Shown in pieces: positions 55,866 through 64,000 of a stretch of 64,000 nt of DNA. The translations under genes and the position numbers were made by a program. The notes beneath the pieces were generated by a model. It did not search any database and was not told the DNA's origin. It saw only the letters and a program-made list of their open reading frames with translations. The stretch lies in the NCBI GenBank assembly GCA_022376925.1, contig JAIOJX010000004.1, positions 121,979,123-122,043,122 on the forward strand, written 5' to 3'. Positions within the stretch are counted from its first letter, which is position 1, and the number at the start of each line of letters is the position of its first letter. This DNA is from Tragulus kanchil. Taxonomy: Eukaryota; Chordata; Mammalia; Artiodactyla; Tragulidae.

Positions 55866-58109
55866 TAAATGAGAAAATAAAGACTTGCTTGCTTACGGTT
55901 TAATAAAGAAAAGAATAAGTATCTAGAGCAAACTGGGAAAGTCAGAGGCCCTGCATTCCTTATTTAGAATTCTCAGATAAAAAGTATAGTAGGGTCTTAA
56001 CTGCCAATACACACAACTGAGGTAATTCAGTAAGTGTTCATTCTTCTACCCTGTCTTAGCATAAGCTCACCCAAAGAGATAGATCAAGTCAAAGATGGAA
56101 AAAAGATACTGAAATTTAGGGGAAAAAAACCCTCAACCGCATTTCCTCCTCTATCACTGTGGCACAATGAGGAAGGTGAGAAGAGTGGACATACTCTTCA
56201 CAGCAGCAGAACTGACACAGAACCATCTTCACCATACAAGCGTCCTCATTGGCTGTCACTACATTTATTTCTGTAAAACAGGAACCTGATGTCTCTTCAA
56301 AAATCTTTCTAGTTTGTGTCTTTTCCAAGTGACCACAGCATGGGGGAAATTCTAAACAACTTACACAGTCATTTTAAGTTTGAATAAGATGTAAACTTAA
56401 GATAGCACAATTATTGACAGAGAAGCAAAATGCATTTCTTCTACTAAAAGTGCAATGACACGTGAACATACAGTCAGATGCATACTTCTAGGTGTCAGGG
56501 GTTTCATCAAGAACAAAAGAAAACACAAATCCAGAGAAGTAAAGCCATTTTCAATTTGTAAAAAATAAACTGTATTAAAGCTAAACATTAATTAAGTTTA
56601 AAAGAAAAGAGACTCCAGCACAATTTGGGGGTCCAGGAAAACACTGAGATTGATCCTAGTGTTTTGAGTTCAGCAAAATACATTTTGCCAACGTTTTCCC
56701 CCTTAATTCAGAAAAGGCATGCATATTTCAAAGGAAATTTAATCCATATGTTTCTGATTCATTTACACTTAATTCATCAAAATGTTGTTTTGTAAGAGTT
56801 ATTTGGTGTCCAAGAAGTCTTATAAGACTCTTCTCTTTGAACCAGAATGCCTTGTGTTGCCAGAACTAAATGGAACTTTCTATGCAAAGAGAAGGCCCTG
56901 GTGCTCCTCTAGGAGGTTTGGCCCTGTGAATGTGCCTGGAAAACTGATTTGGATTAGCCATGGGAGTGGCTGAGAGATGGAAAGTAGGGAGCATTCCAAG
57001 CTCAGAGAACAGCACGTCATAGGGCCCTTAGGGGAGAAAGTTTGGTCTAAATGAGAAAATAAAGACTTGCTTGCTTACGGTTTAATAAAGAAAAGAATAA
57101 GTATCTAGAGCAAACTGGGAAAGTCAGAGGCCCTGCATTCCTTATTTAGAATTCTCAGATAAAAAGTATAGTAGGGTCTTAACTGCCAATACACACAACT
57201 GAGGTAATTCAGTAAGTGTTCATTCTTCTACCCTGTCTTAGCATAAGCTCACCCAAAGAGATAGATCAAGTCAAAGATGGAAAAAAGATACTGAAATTTA
57301 GGGGAAAAAAAACCCTCAACCGCATTTCCTCCTCTATCACTGTGGCACAATGAGGAAGGTGAGAAGAGTGGACATACTCTTCACAGCAGCAGAACTGACA
57401 CAGAACCATCTTCACCATACAAGCGTCCTCATTGGCTGTCACTACATTTATTTCTGTAAAACAGGAACCTGATGTCTCTTCAAAAATCTTTCTAGTTTGT
57501 GTCTTTTCCAAGTGACCACAGCATGGGGGAAATTCTAAACAACTTACACAGTCATTTTAAGTTTGAATAAGATGTAAACTTAAGATAGCACAATTATTGA
57601 CAGAGAAGCAAAATGCATTTCTTCTACTAAAAGTGCAATGACACGTGAACATACAGTCAGATGCATACTTCTAGGTGTCAGGGGTTTCATCAAGAACAAA
57701 AGAAAACACAAATCCAGAGAAGTAAAGCCATTTTCAATTTGTAAAAAATAAACTGTATTAAAGCTAAACATTAATTAAGTTTAAAAGAAAAGAGACTCCA
57801 GCACAATTTGGGGGTCCAGGAAAACACTGAGATTGATCCTAGTGTTTTGAGTTCAGCAAAATACATTTTGCCAACGTTTTCCCCCTTAATTCAGAAAAGG
57901 CATGCATATTTCAAAGGAAATTTAATCCATATGTTTCTGATTCATTTACACTTAATTCATCAAAATGTTGTTTTGTAAGAGTTATTTGGTGTCCAAGAAG
58001 TCTTATAAGACTCTTCTCTTTGAACCAGAATGCCTTGTGTTGCCAGAACTAAATGGAACTTTCTATGCAAAAAGAGAAGGCCCTGGTGCTCCTCTAGGAG
58101 GTTTGGCCC
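55746..58109. repeat. Direct duplication 21 (shift 1182-1185 bp)
   Basis: 55746-56924 recurs at 56928-58109, the largest shift in the window. Only TGT separates the copies. Edge differences: CGTACAAGGG versus CGTCATAGGG; homopolymer changes in the GGGGAAAAAAA run (56121, 57301) and in an A run near 58068. Confidence 0.95.
55866..56924. other. Unique non-coding DNA (first copy)
   Basis: No element recognised. Frames of 60-80 codons (for example 56034-56276 plus and 56116-56328 minus) overlap each other on opposite strands and show no domain. Confidence 0.55.
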
Positions 58110-59873
58110 CAAAACTAGACTCTTCTCCTAGAGGGATGAGGTCAAGAGTAATAGGTAATGCTGAAAATTAGCAGGGATCCTTTAGTTAGATAAAGAAAAA
58201 ACTGCCAAACACTCTCCAGTGAAACAAAATGATCATTCTGTTGAGAAGCAGCTTTTGTTTTCATTTTTTCATAATGGAAAACCATTCCAATGTTTCAACA
58301 AGAAAATGAAGGACTTTGGTCCTTAGCATGGAATGTTATACTTGGTTATTAACCATGAATAAATATGTTATTTTATCAAACAATAGCAAAAGTGTATTTC
58401 CTCTGGTATTCCAAGCATTTTGTTATACAAATTGTGAGCTTCCTCAGTGCCTTCATGTACTTCACTACTTGTTTTGGACCTTGAGAATGCTTTCTTTTAA
58501 TATAATTGATGGTTAAGTTTTCCACTAGCCAGTAGGTTTTTTCTCATTGGGAAGACTTCAGATACTTGTTCTTCTGTCTTTTTTTTTTCTTTAATAAGCA
58601 TACAACGTCTTTACATTTAAAGCTGTATTATCCTATGATGCATTTACTGTGCTTATTAACTTGATTGTGCATATATTATGGCAACAGTTCAAAACATCTT
58701 TTCATCCTATGATGCAGTTACCCGATAGATGTGGGAAAGCCCACAGTGGGGAAAAAAAATTGAACAGTCAGATGCATACTTCAGGTCATTTCAAAGAACA
58801 AAAGAAAACACAAATCCAGAGAAGTAAAGCCATTTTCAATTTGTAAAAAATAAACTGTATTAAAGCTAAACATTAATTAAGTTTAAAAGAAAAGAGACTC
58901 CAGCACAATTTGGGGGTCCAGGAAAACACTGAGATTGATCCTAGTGTTTTGAGTTCAGCAAAATACATTTTGCCAACGTTTTCCCCCTTAATTCAGAAAA
59001 GGCATGCATATTTCAAAGGAAATTTAATCCATATGTTTCTGATTCATTTACACTTAATTCATCAAAATGTTGTTTTGTAAGAGTTATTTGGTGTCCAAGA
59101 AGTCTTATAAGACTCTTCTCTTTGAACCAGAATGCCTTGTGTTGCCAGAACTAAATGGAACTTTCTATGCAAAAAGAGAAGGCCCTGGTGCTCCTCTAGG
59201 AGGTTTGGCCCCAAAACTAGACTCTTCTCCTAGAGGGATGAGGTCAAGAGTAATAGGTAATGCTGAAAATTAGCAGGGATCCTTTAGTTAGATAAAGAAA
59301 AAACTGCCAAACACTCTCCAGTGAAACAAAATGATCATTCTGTTGAGAAGCAGCTTTTGTTTTCATTTTTTCATAATGGAAAACCATTCCAATGTTTCAA
59401 CAAGAAAATGAAGGACTTTGGTCCTTAGCATGGAATGTTATACTTGGTTATTAACCATGAATAAATATGTTATTTTATCAAACAATAGCAAAAGTGTATT
59501 TCCTCTGGTATTCCAAGCATTTTGTTATACAAATTGTGAGCTTCCTCAGTGCCTTCATGTACTTCACTACTTGTTTTGGACCTTGAGAATGCTTTCTTTT
59601 AATATAATTGATGGTTAAGTTTTCCACTAGCCAGTAGGTTTTTTCTCATTGGGAAGACTTCAGATACTTGTTCTTCTGTCTTTTTTTTTTCTTTAATAAG
59701 CATACAACGTCTTTACATTTAAAGCTGTATTATCCTATGATGCATTTACTGTGCTTATTAACTTGATTGTGCATATATTATGGCAACAGTTCAAAACATC
59801 TTTTTCAATGGTCCAAACATCATGATGCAGTTACGGTGCTATTCCCTGATAGATGTGGGAAAGCCCACAGTGA
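57653..59873. repeat. Direct duplication 22 (shift 1100-1111 bp)
   Basis: 57653-58750 recurs at 58764-59873. At the left edge the second copy has lost bases (CTTCAGGTCATTTCAAAGAA against CTTCTAGGTGTCAGGGGTTT and following). At the right edge the first copy has lost about 25 bases (58702-58728 versus 59803-59850). Between these edges I see essentially no change. Overlaps duplication 21, so 56471-56924 is present three times. Confidence 0.95.
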
Positions 59874-60419
59874 CTTGAATGACAATGAGACACAGGGATC
59901 TAAAAATACTGACCTCATTAGATTTTAAATGACTATGAAAATTTCCTATGATTGAAACCATGAAATAGTTCAGTGAAAATAACTTGAGTAAAATATTGGG
60001 CAGTAACAAAAGTGATTGCCATTAATTATTTTTATAATCAATTTAATCTCAAAAAAGTATTTTGAAAAATGCAGACTTACAGACATCTTCCTTGATACTA
60101 TTGATTATGAATCTTCATATTATGACACTCTAATATATAATTTTGTCTATCTTTTATAACTCTAAAATGCTAGTTATATATAACTTAAATAAATCTTAAC
60201 TGTCATTGAAAAAACTACCCCAATTGCCATTACAAAAACTTTGCTGAGTACAACCTACAAACTAAAGACAAAGGTTAGTGAATACAGGAATTTCTTGAAA
60301 TCTTAGTATGTAAATAGTATCACTTTAATTCTAAAGGAAATATAACTCTGTAGTGCAAAGTATAAGATTTGGAGAGTACAGAATTGTTTTATTTCTTACT
60401 GATAATTATAATATGAGAA
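59874..60419. other. Single-copy AT-rich DNA
   Basis: No element or gene recognised. The 1.1 kb duplications stop here; none is found from this point to the window end. Confidence 0.6.
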
Positions 60420-60511
60420 AGAGGCGTCTACAAACAGAACTCTGATCAAGTCCTAGCTCTACCATTTAGAAACTATGTTCTATGAAGTCATAACTTTTAA
60501 ACATCTCTATA
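60420..60511 (+). mobile_element. MIR SINE, left piece
   Basis: AGTCCTAGCTCTACCATTTA is MIR core text; the element continues after the inserted SINE at 60839. It is one MIR split by a young insertion. Confidence 0.7.
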
Positions 60512-60825
60512 GGGCTTCCCTGGTGGTCCAGTGGGTAAGGACACCGCCTTGCAGTGCAAGGGGCGCCGGTTCGATCCCTGGCCTGGGAAGATCCCACGTG
60601 CCGCGCAGCGGCTGGACTGATGTGTCCAATTACCGAGTCGGAGCTCTGGAGCGCATGCGCCCAGAGCCGGCACTCTGCGACAACAGAGGCCACTGCGATG
60701 GGAGGCCCACAAGAGCCAAAGAACAAAGACGGATGAAAATAGACAAATGAAAGACCAATATAAGCCCATACCCCTCCCTTCCCACCCTCCCCAATAAAAA
60801 TTTTTAAAAAAATAAAAATAAAAAT
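60512..60825 (+). mobile_element. Bov-tA type SINE with clear target duplication
   Basis: Young full-length copy: GGGCTTCCCTGGTGGTCCAG, B-box GGTTCGATCCC, body hairpin at 60644-60666, C-rich linker CCCCTCCCTTCCCACCCTCC and an A-rich tail. Perfect 13 bp target duplication AAACATCTCTATA at 60499-60511 and 60826-60838. It is the best single-copy reference for this SINE in the window. Frames of 60-129 codons on both strands are shadows. Confidence 0.95.
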
Positions 60826-60838
60826 AAACATCTCTATA

Positions 60839-60935
60839 AGCCAGCTTCTTCACCTGTAAAATACGCAAAACAATATTCCTATCCAAAGGATCAAAGAATT
60901 AAATATGTGTTTTAAAGTAATGTTAGCTGTTATAA
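60839..60935 (+). mobile_element. MIR SINE, right piece
   Basis: CTTCTTCACCTGTAAAATAC and AAAGAATTAAATATGTGTTT continue the MIR cut at 60511. Confidence 0.7.
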
Positions 60936-61339
60936 AGAATAAATGCCCAAATATGTAATGACTCTAAAGTGACAAAAATGTATTTCTCACACACGTACAA
61001 TTTCCAAAGGGTATTCCTGATTATCAGGGGGCCTCTACTTTAAACAGGGATATTGGAACCCATACTCTTTTCATCTTATAACCACACCCTGTCAACACAT
61101 CACTTCGAACATTATTATGCTTCCCTGCATCAAGCTAGAAAGAAAGGAAAGGGTAAAGAAAGGAAAGAGTCACATATGAGATGATTTTATGGACTAGACC
61201 TAGAAGTGCTACACATCACTGTTATTCACATTCCCTTGGCAAGAACTAACTCACATGACCACACCTAATTACAAATGAGAGTGCAAATGTGCTACTTGGG
61301 TTGCCAGGAAGAAGAAACAGTATGGGAAAAAACAGCCAC

Positions 61340-61425
61340 TCTTCGCCACATGTAAAGTGGCTAGCACTGTTCTGTCATGTAGTAAGTATTCAATAAATAT
61401 TAGTTATCGCCATTATTAATAAAGT
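61340..61425 (+). mobile_element. MIR SINE 3' part
   Basis: GTGGCTAGCACTGTTCTGTC, GTAGTAAGTATTCAATAAAT and TTAGTTATCGCCATTATTAA fit the MIR 3' end. Confidence 0.7.
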
Positions 61426-63630
61426 GTCTCTTAAGTGAAGACAATTTAGTTTGGGAAACAATAGCTTCATTGGCAGGGCAGGTGAATATATATTTTTCTG
61501 TATACTTATATGGCTGAGAGAAACTCATACATGTTCAAAATTAAAATACAATAGTAAAATGTTTTAAAGAAAAAGTTTAATACATTTAAAGGCTGGATAT
61601 CTCAAACAGGGTTCAAAACAGAAGACTATTGCACTCTTTAATGATACTATGGCAAAAAGAGTCAAACGGGTTTTTCTCAGATTTCAAATATTTAAAGATC
61701 CAAGCTGAGCAGATTATGACCATGTCTTTAAATAGTTGCATTTCAAACAGCATTACAGTAAACCTCAAATTGTTGTCCACATTATTTAGCAGCACTGTTG
61801 CTCTCTTGTGAAGCGCCCAGTTTCCATGGTACACAAGTTTAAAACAGTTTTTGTTGCGTGGGTAGAGTTACCATTGTATTATTTTTTTCTACCATGGAAT
61901 AAGGCCCATGCAGATATGAAAATATCTTCACATACTTCTCTTCAAGTAAAGATGCAAAACTATACCTCAAGAGCAATGTGGAAAACCTTATAAAAAAAAT
62001 GTTTGAAAAATCTAAAGAAAAGTTAAAAAATGTTAAGGGTCTGTATGGTTCTAATGGTAAAGCTCTGCCAATCCAAGAGGCAGATTTCAGCAGCTTTAAA
62101 AAAGAGTTAGTTAATTGAAATCACCCTTCCCTTAACTTGCCGCTTTTTCTGTCTCTTTAGTTGGCCCAACTTGTCCATTAGTATAATATTAAACAAATGA
62201 AAACAAAAGGAAAAATGAAGCAGGGTTCTTTCTATGCACATTTCTAAGCCCAAGCAGTGTATGTTCCAAAACCATGTCTACAGAGCCAAAATTGTTGTGA
62301 AAATGAAGCAGCTTTTTAGCCGATTGAAAATTACTTGAATTCGATGCTTGTTTTACATACCGAAAACTGCAGTTTAAAAAGTAATGGCAAAGCAGATGCT
62401 ACTAAAACAGCACTCTTTCCCACATACAAGGCTTTGAAGGGCCTCTGAAATATACCCAAGAAAGCAGCTTACCTCATAAATCCTCTCAGGCAATGTCTAA
62501 TGAAGTCTCATGTTATTTTCCCCCAATAATTTGTTAACCTTGAAAAATAAAGCTTTCCTGGATGTCTCCAACAACCTTGGCTTTCTGATCATGTGATCAG
62601 GGAAAGGAATACACTCTGGCTTTCATTAGTTTGAGGACATCTGCAAGTAGAACTTAGAACACAAAACAATCTCGGTTGCTGATCTTGTTCTCTCATCTGG
62701 ACCGAACAGTGTTAGTGTCAACAATTGCAGTAAACGGCATGGCTAGAGCTAACATAAACATTTCAAAAATCATAAGCTTAATATAGTCGTTCAGAGTTGG
62801 AGCAAGCTATGACTAAACTCTCCTGTGCTCTAAACCACAGGCTACAGCCTGACTTTGATTTATCTCCAGAACAAAAATGTATCCAAGTCTACACACTTGG
62901 GAGAAAAGTAAATGCTCCTGGCATGGGAAGTAGATGTGGCAAGAGGTACCTTTGGTGGATGGATAAACGCTGAAAGTTCAAAAAAGGACTGTAATGCCTG
63001 CTTGTAGCGGGTGGGAGGTGATCAGTGGGTCCCATTGCTATTAAGGTCAAGTCATAAAAGTAGATACTGTTTATTTCTGTGGTGGCAATTCTTAGGCTTT
63101 AGCTCCTCCTCTGGCCACATTTTCTTAAATAGCTCCATGCCATTCCTATTATGTTCAGGCTTTCTTTAGATCCAAGGCAAGACAAAGGAAAAAACAACCT
63201 AAACAAAAACAAACGGAAACAAAATGCATTGGGTTTTCTTTATAAACATGTCAGCCACAAGGTAGGCAATTCCCTTCAAATAAAGGAATTATTTGCTGGA
63301 TCACTGTGCCCAAGTAAAAAGTCTAACATCTATAAGACCAGACTGTTTTTTGTTTTTAGTTTTTTGTAGAATCTAGTTTTATGGAGCCAAAGATACTTTT
63401 GAGCTTCATGTTTATTCCCAGGGCCAATTCTATGATAAAAATAAATTGAATGGCACTACTCTACTGTATCTGCAATGGAATGCTTACCATCCCTAGACTG
63501 AAACTAAATGATTAGGCCCTAACGCCTTCTATTTATAGGTCTTTCTAAATTCTAAGAATAGAGATCCTGTCTCCGTTTTCATAATTACATTTGGGCAACT
63601 CTTTACAATTGCAAAATGAATTGCTCATTG
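61426..63630. other. 2.2 kb single-copy region without recognisable transposon
   Basis: No young or old element identified. Frames at 61613 (minus), 61629, 61808 and 63151 (plus) are short and show no domain. The lack of elements could mark conserved non-coding DNA or an untranslated region, but the sequence alone does not show which. Confidence 0.55.
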
Positions 63631-63634
63631 TCTC

Positions 63635-63805
63635 TGTTACTGTTGCCCGTAACAACCTCAAGAGATGGGCCAACAGAGAATTATGACCCATATTTGGCAG
63701 GTAAGGAAACAGAATACAGAAAGTGCCAGAGCTGGGACTTGATGCTAGGTTATCAGATGCTAAGCCTTACTGTCTTTATACTACACCATGCTCTCTCTAT
63801 GCAAA
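63635..63805 (-). mobile_element. MIR SINE on the minus strand
   Basis: GCAGGTAAGGAAACAGAATA, GTGCCAGAGCTGGGACTTGA and ACTGTCTTTATACTACACCA are the reverse complement of the MIR core and 5' part, in the correct order. Confidence 0.8.
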
Positions 63806-64000
63806 TACAAGAAACAGAATTATAATAAATCTTGTTTTGACCTATGTAGACTTTTCCTGATTTATAATGACCCAGGGAGGGGGAATGGCCACAACATGCT
63901 CTGAAAAATACATGAAAAGACTGCTCACTTGGATCCTTCACACAACGGCCTTTTCTAGAAATCTGTGACTAGACATCTATTATGTGTACTGTATATTATC
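63806..64000. other. Non-coding DNA at the window end
   Basis: No element or gene recognised. Confidence 0.55.

Noticed and set aside
1..59873. Satellite or CRISPR-like array
   Set aside because: Each 1.1 kb unit is a different sequence; nothing repeats as a common unit, and there is no short repeat-spacer pattern.
60512..60600. tRNA gene in the SINE head
   Set aside because: The promoter-like boxes are there, but the head lacks a proper cloverleaf and is followed by the SINE body and A-rich tail.

Overview
This window is mammalian, and more precisely ruminant, nuclear DNA with no recognisable host gene. The assignment rests on its transposable elements: BovB (RTE-type) LINE fragments, Bov-A type SINEs built from BovB ends, tRNA-derived SINEs of the Bov-tA/CHR kind, a ruminant-type L1, and ancient eutherian repeats (MIR, L2, a MER20-like hAT, a pogo/Tigger-like transposon and L1M-type fragments). 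The tRNA-SINE body and the 3' end of the youngest L1 do not match the cattle versions I know. This suggests a ruminant outside the cattle-like bovids, possibly a basal one; that is inference only. Every long open frame I could interpret is transposon-derived, and most others are antisense or chance frames.

The dominant structure is not a gene. I count 22 direct, head-to-tail duplications, each shifting the sequence by about 1.01-1.18 kb. They start at 1, 4951, 7726, 9742, 13264, 15265, 17646, 19506, 21292, 23347, 25285, 27252, 31256, 33818, 36757, 39936, 44189, 46487, 48293, 53284, 55746 and 57653. Copies are near identical, their boundaries ignore the transposons they cut through, and many duplications overlap the next, giving three-copy blocks. 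Differences are mostly homopolymer length changes, plus clustered damage next to junctions. Junctions carry 0-6 bp microhomology or short fillers of 6-84 bp. Summing the shifts gives about 24.3 kb of excess, so the underlying locus would be roughly 39.7 kb. Serial false duplication during assembly or gap filling is the simplest reading; real tandem duplication is the alternative and can be tested.

Layout, left to right. 1-2 kb: duplicated Bov-A fragment and unique DNA. 2.1-3.9 kb: purine-rich tract, short SINE, ancient repeats. 3.9-10.2 kb: an old L1 (5'UTR, ORF1, start of ORF2) interrupted by a younger, internally deleted L1 whose 5'UTR is fused to the ORF2 C-terminal region, then by a SINE. 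10.5-11.9 kb: a DNA transposon. 12.9-17.7 kb: L1 fragments and MER20-like DNA. 18.4-21.2 kb: an inverted BovB insertion in three copies. 22-27 kb: unique DNA and a SINE in three copies. 27.2-30 kb: the longest BovB, with the reverse transcriptase YADD motif but many breaks. 30.2-30.8 kb: two SINEs at one target site. 30.9-33.4 kb: L1M 3' half. 33.8-46 kb: BovB and Bov-A fragments and largely unique DNA. 46-51.4 kb: unique DNA, L1 3' end, BovB split by a SINE. 52-60 kb: Bov-A2, L1M, L2, unique DNA. 60.4-64 kb: MIR elements, one split by a SINE with a clear 13 bp target duplication, in unduplicated DNA with no young element after 60838.

Nothing here works together as a pathway. The biological content is transposon archaeology: nested insertions, target-site duplications, an inverted insertion and a SINE with a characteristic hairpin. 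Consensus assignments are from memory of these families and were not checked by search.
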